From Macrobrachium rosenbergii (lineage: Eukaryota > Arthropoda > Malacostraca > Decapoda > Palaemonidae), in contig NC_089768.1 of NCBI RefSeq assembly GCF_040412425.1, positions 4,790,001-4,854,000 on the forward strand: a DNA stretch of 64,000 bases, written 5' to 3'. Position numbers and translations under genes: made by a program. The notes beneath the pieces were generated by a model that was given only the letters and a program-made list of their open reading frames with translations, was not told the origin of the DNA and ran no database searches. Below are positions 37,105-50,099 of the stretch, one piece after another. Position 1 is the stretch's first letter; each line of letters starts with the position of its first letter.

Positions 37105-38880
37105 AAGAGACTGGCCAGTCTTGGAGGCCTTTGGGCCTCATCCTTGAAGTTCTTGGGCCCTCTCCAGGCCTGCTTCCCCAGCCTGGCAGGATACCTGCCT
37201 TCCTCCGAGGAAGCGGCCTCTGGGTCGGACCCTTCCCTTCAAGGCTGCCCTCAAGAGACTGGCCAGCCTTGGAGGACTTTGGGTCTCATCCTTGAAGTTC
37301 TTGGGCCCTCTCAGGCCTGCTTCCCCAGCCTGGCAGGATACCTGCCTTCCTCCGAGGAAGCAGCCTCTGGGTCAGACCCTTCCCTTCAAGGCTGCCCTTA
37401 AGAGACTGGCCATCCTTGGAGGACTTTGGGCCTCATCCTTGAAGTTCTTGGGCCCTCTCCAGGCCTGCTTCCCCAGCCTGACAGGATACCTGCCTTCCTC
37501 CGAGGAAGCAGCCTCTGGGTCGGACCCATCCCTTCAAGGCTGCCCACCCATCCCTTCAAGGCTGCCCTCAAGAGACTGGCCAGCCTTGGAGGACTTTGGG
37601 TCTCATCCTTGAAGTTCTTGGTCCCTCTCCAGGCCCGCTTCCCCAGCCTGGCAGGATACCTGCCTTCCTCCGAGGAAGCAACCTCTGGGTCAGACCCTTC
37701 CCTTCAAGGCTATCCTTAAGAGACTGGCCAGCCTAGGAGGACTTTGGGCCTCATCCTTGAAGTTCTTGGACCCTCTCCAGGCCTGCTTCCCCAGCCTGGC
37801 AGGATACCTGCCTTCCTCCGAGGAAGCAGCCTCTGGGTCGGACCCTTCCCTTCAAGGCTGCCCTCAAGAGACTGGCCATCCTTGGAGGACTTTGGGTCTC
37901 ATCCTTGAAGTTCTTGGGCCCTCTCCAGGCCCGCTTCCCCAGCCTGGCAGGATACCTGCCTTCCTCCAAGGAAGCAGCCTCTGGGTCAGACCCTTCCCTT
38001 CAAGGCTGCCCTTAAGAGACTAGCCAGTCCTTGGAGGACTTTGGTCCTCATCCTTGAAGTTCTTGGGCCCTCTCCAGGCCTGCTTCCCCAGCCTGGCAGG
38101 ATACCTGCCTTCCTCCGAGGAAGCAGCCTCTGGGTCGGACCCTTCCCTTCAAGCTGCCCTCAAAAGACTGGCCATCCTTGGAGGACTTTGGGTCTCATCC
38201 TTGAAGTTCTTGGGCCCTCTCCAGGCCCGCTTCCCCAGCCTGGCAGGATACCTGCCTTCCTCCGAGGAAGCAGCCTCTGGGTCAGACCCTTCCCTTCAAG
38301 GCTGCCCTTAAGAGACTGGCCATCCTTGGAGGACTTTGGGCCTCATCCTTGAAGTTCTTGGGCCCTCTCCAGGCCTGCTTCCCCAGCCTGGCAGGATACC
38401 TGCCTTCTTCCGAGGAAGCAGCCTCTGGGTCGGACCCTTCCCTTCAAGGCTGCCCTCAAGAGACTGGCCATCCTTGGAGGACTTTGGGCCTCATCCTTGA
38501 AGTTCTTGGGCCCTCTCCAGGCCTGCTTCCCCAGCCTGGCAGGATACCTGCCTTCCTCCGAGGAAGCAGCCTCTGGGTCAGACCCTTCCCTTCAAGGCTG
38601 CCCTCAAGAGACTGGCCAGCCTAGGAGGACTTTGGGCCTCATCCTTGAAGTTCTTGGGCCTCTCCAGGCCTGCTTCCCCAGCCTGACAGGATACCTGCCT
38701 TCCTCCGAGGAAGCAGCCTCTGGGTCGGACCCTTCCCTTCAAGAGGCTACCCTCAAAAGACTGGCAAGCCTTGTAGGCTTTTGGGGCCAATCCTTAAAGG
38801 GCTTGGGCCCTTTCCATGGGAAGGGTCAGACCCATAGGCTGCTTCCTTGGAGGAAGGAAGCGGCCTCTGGGTCGGACCCT
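37105..38880. repeat. GC-rich 148-bp minisatellite, about 12 units
   Basis: The GAAGTTCTTGG marker occurs at 37146, 37294, 37441, 37611, 37759, 37907, 38056, 38203, 38351, 38499 and 38647, with a diverged last unit at about 38797. Spacing is 147-149 bp except one 170-bp unit with an internal duplication of a CCATCCCTTCAAGGCTGCC block. Since 148 is not a multiple of 3, frames rotate and the long open frames are artefacts of the repeat. The tract is strongly GC-rich amid AT-rich DNA. Variant sites alternate between adjacent units (see findings). Confidence 0.97.
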
Positions 38881-38889
38881 TCCCTCACC

Positions 38890-39224
38890 AATACTCTTTG
38901 CTTTCTCTTACCCTACTTTTCAAAACTGACACTTTCTGTCTCCGAAGGCTTCCAGACGATTTGAAGCATCTCGGAGATTGTTCTTGGACACTTTGAAGCT
39001 CGGCGCATGCGCGAATGGCATTTCTCTCGTCCTTCCAGGAGCCGGAGGACTGAAGGATTCCAAAATGTCTTCAAGGAAAATCTCGAAGGTTTTAGATCAT
39101 TTCAACATCGCGATAACCATTACTTGGAGTTCTTTTTCTGGCACATAAACAGCTTCTTTGCTTTAAGGAGTCGTCTTCTATAAACTTATGAGATTCCCTC
39201 TTACTGACGATATTGATCATCCCT
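38890..39224. other. Non-coding stretch, nothing recognised
   Basis: Contains a GAAGGCTTC-AGACG segment (38944) repeated in diverged form at 39793. Confidence 0.4.
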
Positions 39225-39560
39225 TCGATTCTTCCTTGCTTCTCCGAAAAGTAATTCTGTGAATCCAAAATCTTTGAAGTAGTTTCTAACACCTCAGGTT
39301 ATCTACTTTATTCTTCGTCAGCATTCTTCAGTATACCTCCACGCCGATGTCGTCTCTTTTTGTTCCTTCTTTTTCTTATTTCGAGCGAAGAACTGCTCCA
39401 AGCGGTAATTTTGGGCATCCAAAATCCTCTCAATCAGCTTAGAAAACACCTCAAGTTCTCTACCTTTTATTTCGTATAAATTCTTCAGTTCCTCCGTTCC
39501 ACTGTCTTCCTCTCTTCTTGATTATTTCCTTCCTTATTTCGAATGAAGAGCTTGCGTCCG
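39225..39560. repeat. Diverged ~153-bp tandem repeat, two units plus part of a third
   Basis: Shared blocks: GTAATT-TG--ATCCAAAATC (39251, 39404), AACACCTCA-GTT (39290, 39445), ATTCTTCAG (39322, 39480), then CTTATTTCGA-GAAGA (39375, 39533). Confidence 0.75.
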
Positions 39561-39972
39561 TGAGTGACACTACGACTGTAGAGGTGCCGAATAATCGCAG
39601 AAGGCGGAACCTCGACTTCATACTGCTCCGCGAAGTAGTCCATATTTTCAGCAGTAAACAATTACAGACTGAAGCTATCTGCCATTCTCGTGATGTACTT
39701 TTCCTCTTGAAAATCTCTTTTAGTCGATCTGCTTCGTCATCCAGTTCATTTTAACCATAAACTTCGCCTTCTTTGCTCACATGCTGTCTCTGAAGGCTTC
39801 AAGACGTCTTCCTGGAGGATCCCTGAGATGGCCACTGTAGTCCTTGGTGTCAGTGCACCTATTGAGTGATGGCACTATACGCATGAGCTGAAGAATTCTA
39901 AAACGACTGCAGGAAAAACACGAAGATATTACGGCGCCAGGCGACAATGATTCTTTCTTGCAGCAGAAGGTA
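39561..39972. other. Non-coding stretch, nothing recognised
   Basis: No supported gene. Confidence 0.4.
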
Positions 39973-39973
39973 T

Positions 39974-40914
<941 letters not shown>

Positions 40915-40916
40915 AC

Positions 40917-41108
<192 letters not shown>

Positions 41109-41576
41109 TACACTGGTTTGTGCGTCTGTGTGCGTTAATTTTTCCCAATAGTTAAAAATAAGGTGGTCTCAAGAATTTCTGTTTCCTGAAATGGTCATCA
41201 CTAGCGCCCAGTAATCCAGTCAGCTTCAAGAGAAAAGTGACCTTTTTTGTTTTAACAAGGCTTCTCCATTGCCATTGATCACCTTATTAAGGGGGAGAGA
41301 GAGAGAGAGAGAGAGAGAGATGGCTGCCTCCAGCAAGGAATGATTAAGTTTTTTCGCATAGCAGAGTAAGTTATAAATATATAGTTTTTTTATGGTACCA
41401 GCATCAAATTATAATAGATTTTTTGAAGGATACAGAGTAGTTTAAATCGCTTGTCTTATTTAAATAAAAATTCTTCTTCGGAAAAGAAATAAGTTTTAGA
41501 GTCTTCAAGAACACTATTAAAGACGCACGGAAAACTTTTCCAATATTCCTGGAAAACCTGTCTACCATATACTTTG

Positions 41577-41670
41577 GGAGGCTTGTATTTCAAGTCAATG
41601 GTCCCTGTATGCTTGTCCCGTATGAATTGGATTCATATTCTAAAAAAAAAAAATAATAGTAATAAAAAAA
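41577..41670 (+). mobile_element. 3' tail fragment of the SINE/LINE pair
   Basis: GGAGGCTTGTATTTCAAGTC then AATGGTCCCTGTATGCTTGT and TATGAATTGGATTCAT, followed by an A-rich AATAATAGTAATA tail. Matches the last ~70 bp of the SINE at 9784 and the LINE at 34 kb; which of the two it came from cannot be told. Confidence 0.72.
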
Positions 41671-41770
41671 TACTCATAGTAGCATGAGTCTTAAAATGAA
41701 GTAGCAAATCCACAGTTGTATATTTATCTTTAAATATATGTACATATACATAACTGTGGAATTGCTTCTC

Positions 41771-41782
41771 AATAATAATAAC

Positions 41783-41853
<71 letters not shown>
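41771..41853. repeat. (AAT)n microsatellite
   Basis: About 28 AAT units. It directly precedes the Penelope-like element. Confidence 0.97.
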
Positions 41854-41857
<4 letters not shown>

Positions 41858-41859
41858 GA

Positions 41860-43320
41860 GATAATATTAAGCAAACTTTTTACTGATGAAGATGCAATTT
41901 TTTTAGCTAATTTTAGTAGGACATTTTTTTAACAACTTTTTAGAGCTGGCCGTGCTGGACACGAATTTTTTGCCTTCAGTTTGTATAAACAAACTGAAGG
42001 GATGGCCATGGGATCACCACTTGGTCCAATTTTTGCTAACATCTTCATGTGCTCCCTGGAGGAGCGCATAACAGAAGAATGTCCCATTAGGTTCCGCCCT
42101 CTATTTTATCGAAGATATGTTGACGACACGTTCTCCTATTTCGTCATGAATGTCATGCAGAGTCCTTTCTGGAGTTCGTCATCCGACAACATCCAAACAT
42201 AAGGTTCGCTATGGAGAAGGAGGTAAATAACAAACTCCCCTTCCTTGATCTTATTATTTCCAGAGGTGACTCAGGTTTTTACACAGGTGTGTATAGAAAA
42301 ATACATTTACTGGTTTGGGAATGAATTTTTATAGTTCGTGTTTCTTTCATTTTGAAACTGAACTCTATTTTAACCCTCCTCCATAGGGCTTACACCCACT
42401 CGTCAAACTGGAAGAGTTTCCACGATGAGATATCCTTTTTAGTGAAATATTTCAATAATAATTGTTTTCCATCACGACTTTTTTTCAGATCCCTAAATAA
42501 ACTGCTACTACAGAAAATGACTCAGGCAACACCTGAATCGACTGTGCCGAAACTAAAGATGTATGCAAGTTTCCCTTTCGTGCATGATGATACTTTTAGG
42601 AGAAAATGCACAGCCATTATTCAAAAGAGTTTTCCAGCTTTAAACCTGAAAATCATCCCGAAAAATCCCTTTACAATAGGGTCTCTGTTCAGAGTCAAAG
42701 ACCGGCTCAGTCCTCTGTTTTCGTCCAGCGTTGTTTACAAGTACACTTGCCCGGGATGTGATCACGGGATATACATATGGGGATGCACGAGGAGGCTGTT
42801 GAAGGTCCGCATAGATTCCCACAGGGGCATAAGTCATAGAACAGGTAGCAGGTTATCTAATCCTGAGCAATCAAATATACGAAATCATTCAAAATTATGT
42901 AAAACTTATATTGACAGCAAGGATTTTTTCCATCCTAGGCCGAGTGCAGAACAACAACGACTTAACCATCCTAGAATCCATAATTATCAGGAAGACTGTG
43001 CCGTCGTTAAATACTCAATCGTCCTCAGTGAAATTGTTTATAGCCTAGTTTGGGCAACTGGTTTTCCTCACTCTGTTTGTACTTATTTATGTTAGTCTTG
43101 TTCTTTCTTTCATATAGGTAGGTTGTTTTAAGATTTTAGTGAACTCCTTTTACTCATTATTGACTTGTCTTGGAATGAGGTGTTTTGTTTTAAATATTTT
43201 TACTACATAAAGAGCTGTTGCCATTGCATTAATTTGTTATTGATGTTCGCAAATTATATTATATTTTATAGCCTTGAAAATGCGACTTGGAATTCGTCGC
43301 GAAACGTCGGCATTGAAAAT
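41860..43320 (+). pseudogene. Penelope-like retroelement: reverse transcriptase and GIY-YIG endonuclease, 5'-truncated
   Basis: Starts inside the RT (TDEDAIFLANFSRTFF; then in another frame LYKQTEGMAMGSPLGPIFAN and RPLFYRRYVDDTF, with the catalytic YVDD at 42116-42127). Two frames later NKLPFLDLIISR (about 42231) and a long frame (42352-43095) continue with AYTHSSNWKSFHDEI, IIPKNPFTIGSLFRVKDRLS, then the endonuclease: VVYKYTCPGCDHGIYIWG, CTRRLLKVRIDSHRGISHRT, and SNIRNHSKLCKTYIDSKDFF. YKYTC and GIYIWG hold the places of GIY and YIG; the second has an extra Trp, so activity is doubtful. The C-terminal 'lLES..I....P.lN' region is worn. At least three frameshifts. The N-terminal RT portion is missing. 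Confidence 0.85.
43271..43310 (+). other. Hammerhead-like motif downstream of the Penelope-like element
   Basis: CTTGAAAA (core-like), GCGAC (43282-43286), a 9-nt loop, GTCGC (43296-43300), then GAAACGTC (43301-43308). The 5-bp stem and GAAAC-GTC follow the layout of the compact hammerhead ribozymes known from Penelope-like elements. The first core strand should be CTGANGA but is changed at two positions, so cleavage is unlikely. It could be chance. Confidence 0.4.
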
Positions 43321-43360
43321 AAACTGTAGATGATGAGGATGCCTTTCCCTACTGCTTCCT

Positions 43361-43468
<108 letters not shown>

Positions 43469-43471
43469 TAT

Positions 43472-43523
43472 ACCTCATTCAAACTGCATGGTATCTATAG
43501 ATACCATCCAGTTTGAATGAGGT
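43472..43523. repeat. 52-bp near-perfect palindrome
   Basis: Left half ACCTCATTCAAACTGCATGG then TATCTA; right half is its complement except for one position per arm (C/C opposite). Centre at TCTATAGA, 43494-43501. It has no loop and lies next to an AT array. Confidence 0.95.
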
Positions 43524-43660
43524 CCTTTTTAGTAATTTAGTTAATGCACAGAACAATTGTGTATGTGATAAAGTTAATATATACGTATGTATACATATAT
43601 GTGTGTGTTAGTGTGTGTATTAACAGATAGTTAGACACAGAGATAGATGCATAGATAGAA

Positions 43661-43786
<126 letters not shown>

Positions 43787-43789
43787 AAT

Positions 43790-44485
43790 AAATATATATA
43801 CATAATATCATATATAAATATATATTTTCATATATGTTACCGATATATTTTAATTGATAATAAGTATATATAGTAGGACGAGTAATCAGGATAGGAAGAA
43901 CAGTCAGCTCATCATTGATATATTTATTAATAGGTGCGCTTCAGGATCACCCATATATCCCATCTTTTCTGGCTAAAAAGATACAAAAACACTAATTAAA
44001 ACTGACAACAGAGCTTACAAAATTAAAATGCTTTAAAGATTGAAAATGACAATGACAAAACAAGAAATAGATTACCTTCAGTAGTAAAGTCCAGAGGATG
44101 AAAACTGAATAAGAGTAAACAAGGTTAGCAAGTAAACAAGAAAGGCGATTTCGGGGGTTTACTATAGTACGACCGTTTTAGGAAGAGACTTTGCCCCTCT
44201 TAAACTGACCATTAACCTTCTGACTTCAAGCTCTCATTGTTTGCGCCTGTTATCAAGCACGTGTACTATAATAGAAAGTTCTGAATGAAGTTTTGTTGTC
44301 CCACTTAAATTTTAGATAAAAAAAAAAAATTCAATATATGAAAATGATAGATGCAAGAAATTTGGAAACCTAGATGTGCTTTCATTTTCAGTTTTGTTTA
44401 TTTGGATGCTGTACTGAGCAATGTTCTTGAGTTACGTCATCTACTATAGTTTTTTATTACTGTTCCTTTGCTGTTATCGAAGTCA
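43790..44485. other. Non-coding stretch, nothing recognised
   Basis: No supported gene or repeat. Confidence 0.4.
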
Positions 44486-44486
44486 T

Positions 44487-44633
44487 ATAATTGTGATATA
44501 GTTTTGAGCTTTTGAATTGTTTTCTTTCGTGTATGCCGTGATCCGTCTTTACCTCCTTGCTGTATCAAGGTTGAATTTTCACTGTGCAGCTATAAAATAG
44601 CTCATAATAAATATTCTTTAAATATTGTTACAC

Positions 44634-44719
<86 letters not shown>

Positions 44720-44864
44720 TAGGGTGTAACAATATTTAAAGAATGTTTATTATGAGCTATTTTATAGCTGTACAGTGAAAATTCAACCTTGATACAGCAA
44801 GGAGGTAAAGACGGATTACGGCATGCACGAAAGAAAGCAATTCAAAAGCTCAAAACTATATCAC

Positions 44865-44870
<6 letters not shown>
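44487..44870. repeat. Hairpin: 149-bp inverted repeat with an (AT)n loop
   Basis: Left arm 44487-44635, right arm 44722-44870, loop 44636-44721 (AT). The arms differ at only about five positions: left has CTCCTTGCTGTATCAAGGTT and CTATAAAATAGCTCATAATA; right has TATTATGAGCTATTTTATAG and AACCTTGATACAGCAAGGAG. A second AT array (44869-44935) abuts the outer end of the right arm. Confidence 0.97.

Positions 44871-44935
<65 letters not shown>
44869..44935. repeat. (AT)n array
   Basis: Pure AT at the outer edge of the hairpin. Confidence 0.96.
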
Positions 44936-44938
<3 letters not shown>

Positions 44939-45168
44939 ACATTTATACAGTATTAGATTTACCTGTGCTTTTAAAGCACTGTCATATGATACTCATCACT
45001 GCTGTGGCATTTCTGTTATATGTAGATTTTTAAAGATATTTCTGCCACTTTCTGTCGAAAAACAGATCTATATTTCAATTTATTTCAATTTCAGTGTTCA
45101 ACAGGATATCACACAACAAGGGAAAGCAATAAATTTATTTACAATCGAAGTATGAGGAGACATTACTT

Positions 45169-45730
45169 ATGAAGAATCCTCGTCAGAGGATGCTACATCG
45201 ATAACAAAAGAATCTATATATTTATCAATGCAAACATCTCTTGAAGCGTCATCTCTTTTTATATCTTCGGCATGTCTCACATCATTAGCCCAGTTGTCAG
45301 AAGATATGGATTCAATTGCTTCTTTGACCAAAGGAAGCAGGTCTGATTTTTTAAAATGATTCTTCTTTGCCACGTATGATTTCACCTGCGCCCATATCAG
45401 TTCTGTTGCATTATACTGGCAGTGATATGGAGGCAGCCTAACCACTATGTCCATGATCTCTTGCCAGTCTGTCAATCACGTAATCATTTTCTTTACATGA
45501 ATGTCTTTGCAACTTTACTAATTTTTTATTAGCCAGTCTTTAACTTCATCCTTTTTGGCAGACATTGTCGGAGGTTTATTAATTCGAACTGAATGATAAG
45601 AAGCGTTATCCAACACTATGATGGCAGATGGCCCTATATTGGGAAGAAGCTGGGTTTTAAACCATTTTTCAAACACTGCAGAATTCATCTGAATTTCTAG
45701 ATTGCGTATCCCTTGTCAGCTGGGTGCTTG
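45169..45730 (-). pseudogene. Tc1/mariner-superfamily (IS630-type, DDE_3) transposase C-terminal fragment
   Basis: Minus strand: MNSAVFEKWFKTQLLPNIG then AIIVLDNASYHSVRINKPP, followed by KKDEVKDWLIK, a frame change near 45500, then VVRLPPYHCQYNATELIWAQ and VKSYVAKKN, ending in an acidic DVASSDEDSS tail. This is the DDE_3 endonuclease layout: the second Asp is in VLDNASYHS, and the third acidic residue is in the NATELIW block (usually N-P-I-E-L-I/A-W). I recall full-length relatives as high-copy 'uncharacterised' proteins in arthropods. The first Asp and the N-terminal helix-turn-helix are missing. Stops near 45480-45510 and 45716. Confidence 0.82.
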
Positions 45731-45734
45731 ATCA

Positions 45735-45854
45735 TTGATAAAAATATTACCCAGAAATGTGGTTAATATTGCAACCAATATTGTGATTGTGTCTACTTAC
45801 TCTCAATGTTATTGATGTACAATTAGAAGGAATAAATCATAGGTAAAAATTTTT

Positions 45855-45920
<66 letters not shown>

Positions 45921-46160
45921 TTGCCCAGCTAGTGGAATAGTAAGCGGAACCATAAAAATGATGAACATTCTTTATGATTAGTTTTCTGACGAATATACAA
46001 ATAATTTTTAACTATAATACACAACTGTGATGTAGCTGTCCTTTACAGTTCAAACAGAATTAGAAAAATGACAAAAAAAAAAAAAAAAAGACTGTCATCC
46101 TCAATCAGTGCAGTGCTTATACCTCTGGCAACACTAAACCCCGATATATAGTACTTATCC
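45735..46160. other. Spacer with a (CT)n array
   Basis: CT at 45859-45911 followed by poly-T; A-rich run at 46073-46089. No gene recognised. Confidence 0.6.
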
Positions 46161-46163
46161 TAT

Positions 46164-46405
46164 GTTTATTTATTTGTGTTGTTACATTAATTGCATAATA
46201 TCTATATCACGGATCGCTACTATCACAATATTATCATATAAATAAAACAGGTTAATTTGCAGCAAAACAACAAATACAAACGCTATTACAATGATTGTTT
46301 ACGATTTCGTGCGTCTGGTAGCATGCTACAGGTGACTACTTGTCTGAAAACCCTCCGGATTGTGGTAAGTGTGAGGTCTCATCTCGGCCGTAATCAAAGG
46401 GTTAA
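46164..46405 (+). mobile_element. piggyBac-type terminal repeat, copy 2 (non-autonomous relative)
   Basis: Same ~240-bp sequence as 36726-36962 with very few differences. Right end GGCCGTAATCAAAGGG followed by an intact TTAA (46402-46405), the expected piggyBac target sequence. The left junction (CTTATCCTATG before TTTATTTATTTGTG) differs from copy 1, marking 36726/46164 as the shared start. Confidence 0.7.
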
Positions 46406-46558
46406 GAATAAAATACACGCAGCAATAAGAAATATAATTAATTAATAACAAGAGTAAGATAGACAATGCTAAATACATTATTGTGGCTTGACCAGTGGAT
46501 GGAAGCCGTACATTACGTCTAAGTGTTAACAAGCTAAGATTTATATAGTTTCAATATA

Positions 46559-47035
<477 letters not shown>

Positions 47036-47039
47036 TGTC

Positions 47040-48238
47040 AAGCAGTTTAAAGTGGAGGATTTCAGGAAAACATACAGAATTTAAATAAGCTCCAACTCCA
47101 TTTTCAGTCACATATATTTGGTCTTAAAATAGCTTGAATCCAACTGTTTTCATAGCTGGCTAAACCAAATAAGTTCTTAATTAGCATTAAAACACTAAAG
47201 CAAACAGAGCTAATGTAGAGACAGATGAATAAATACTTATATAAAACTAAAACCCCAAACTGTACAGGATGCAATTCCAGTTCCACGAAAAACTATTATC
47301 GTAGCAAATATTGCCCCGAAATAGAAAAACGTCAGTGTTCAGGGGAACAAGATTTTCCGCAGTACTTTCACATCCACGATCTTTTCAAAACATAAAAATG
47401 GGGACGCGTATTCATCCAAATGCTCGTCCCCGTTTTTATGACGAACTTTACAAAAATTAAACAAGGAAAAATCTATTCCCCCCGGAGAAATACAAAAATA
47501 CTGCTCGCATTAATATAAAAAAAGGTGTTCTTTATTAATTAATCGAAGTAACTTTATTAGGTGTTCCCAAATCATCCTTTCAGTACCAAGGCAGCAGTAG
47601 AACAAGTCAACAAACAACCATCAGTTATAAAACAACAATCACCACCTCATATCGCCTGCCTTCGTTTTTAATTAACAGTTCAAAGCATTATTCATCGATA
47701 TTTTCATTATTTTCGCCACAGATCTGACAATTAATACTCAACGTAAACGCCAAGGATTAATAGGCTGACTCATTTCGACAACGCACCTGATGAGAGAGAG
47801 ACTTAACTGTACGCTCCTAATGCGAGCAGTCATTCCTTGTAATCCTTCATGTTTGACGAGAGAGAGAGAGAATTTAGATTAGAGAGAGAGAGACCCTTTG
47901 CTGCTGCTTTTTCGTTACTTGAATGTTCACTATGCAGCACTCAATCGCTCTTATGCTCCAAACAAATAGGCAAACGCATAAACACTGAGGAGGAGAATGA
48001 GAGAACGGGTCTGGAACGTATGAATATGTACCTGCCAACCATATTTGAAAGAGAGATGGAGAACGATCTTATTTGCTAAACATACATATTGATTTATAGT
48101 AAATCTAACTCGCTGGCCTAAAATAAAATACAATTTGATGTACTGTAAAGATTAGCGATTAACCGTTAAGCGAAGTAGCCAGTCAACCAGGAAACAAGTA
48201 GGAGGAGAGAGAGAGTGAGAATCTTATGAATAGTCTCA
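47040..48238. other. Non-coding stretch with a 14-bp-stem hairpin
   Basis: TAAAAATGGGGACG (47393-47406) and CGTCCCCGTTTTTA (47425-47438) form a stem with one mismatch and an 18-nt loop. Otherwise nothing recognised; short GAGAGA runs at 47862 and 47882. Confidence 0.5.
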
Positions 48239-48462
48239 CCCTCCCGGCCGTGAGAATTACCTTGCCGAGGCCCTCCCTTGAGGATAACCTTGCCGAGCCC
48301 TCCCCCCGCCCCCTCCCCTTGAGGATAACCTTGCCGAGGTCCATCCCCCACCTTTTTTTTTTTTTTTTTTTGTTTTTTGACTCTTGAGAGAGGGAAAGAG
48401 AGTAGGTTTTATATTTATAACAGAAAAAAGTACAATCACTTCCTTTTTTTCTCTCCCACCCT

Positions 48463-48508
<46 letters not shown>
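48239..48508. repeat. Short C-rich tandem repeat, poly-T and (CT)n array
   Basis: The motif GAGGATAACCTTGCCGAG or a close variant occurs about three times (48251, 48280, 48321) between C-rich runs; poly-T 48353-48371; CT 48464-48508. Confidence 0.85.
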
Positions 48509-49205
<697 letters not shown>

Positions 49206-49309
49206 CTATACTAACTGGCCAATCCTTCGCTGCTTGGAAAAATCTCAATAACAACCTACAGGTAGGCCCAATTAAAACTCTGAATAAATTCTTTTGGTAG
49301 AGGGTATTT

Positions 49310-49860
49310 TTTCAAGGGAAGGGGAAGGGGAAGGGGAAGGGGAAGGGAACCAATTCTGGAAGGGGGAAGGGGAAGGGGAGGGGAAGGGGAGGGAGGAGGG
49401 GGGAGGGGAGGGGAGGAAATAAGGAAAGAAAGAGGTGAGAAGATAGAATTAAGTGTACCATCCTTTAATTTACACTGAGCTGATTAACAGCTCTCCTGCA
49501 TTCTGGCCCGAAGGATGAGACTTATTTTTACGTGGCTAAGAACCAATTGGTTACCTAGCAACTGAAACCTACAGCTTATTGTGGAATCCGAACCACATTA
49601 TAGCGAGAAATTAATTTCTGTCACCAGAAATAAATTCCTTTAATTCTTCATTGGCCGGCCGGAGAAGAGAAGATAGAAAAGGTGGGGGAATGGGGAAGGG
49701 AGGGGGAGATGAGGGGAAATGTAGGGGAAGGTGGAGAGGAAGGTGAATGGGAGGGGGGGAAGGGAGGAGGAAGTGATAGGGATAAGGTTAGCGAAAGGGG
49801 ATGGGGACCTGGAAGGGGGATGTTGGGGGGAGGGTGAGGGAAAGATAAAACCTAGATGGA
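49310..49860. repeat. G-rich purine tract, split by a SINE insertion
   Basis: (GGGGAA)n and GGGGAGGGG-type repeats at 49316-49425 and again, more degenerate, at 49679-49855. Nearly pure purine on the plus strand for over 100 bp; guanine runs of 4-9 recur. Frames through it have no meaning. Confidence 0.9.
49437..49678 (-). mobile_element. 5'-truncated copy of the 16.7 kb SINE, with target-site duplication
   Basis: Perfect 12-bp direct repeats GAGAAGATAGAA flank it (49437-49448, 49667-49678). The insert (49449-49666) matches the SINE at 16667-16948 (AACCAATTGGTTACCTAGCA, CTTATTGTGGAATCCGAACC) but stops at GGCCGGCCGG, so the tRNA head is missing. The 3' end (TTAAGTGTACC on plus) corresponds to the conserved end of the other copy. 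Confidence 0.93.
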
Positions 49861-50099
49861 AGGTTGTCAGCTTGACAAACAGCTTCAGAATATCCATAAG
49901 TTATTACGATCGAGTGTCCATTGTCTATATAAATATTAAATTATCATCACGATGGTAATTTTCGACACCGGAAAAAGAGCTGCAACTGTTTTCGGTTTCC
50001 TTCAAGTGTTAACGAGCGCGTTTCAGTCTCTTTTGGCGTTTCTGTGGGAAAGTGTAGGCCGAAGTCTGAACGGTCCAATGTAGAAATTGTCGATATGGG

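Noticed and set aside
37144..38964. Overlapping 70-155-residue frames in the GC-rich minisatellite
   Set aside because: They repeat the 148-bp unit, shift frame each unit because 148 is not divisible by 3, and exist on both strands.
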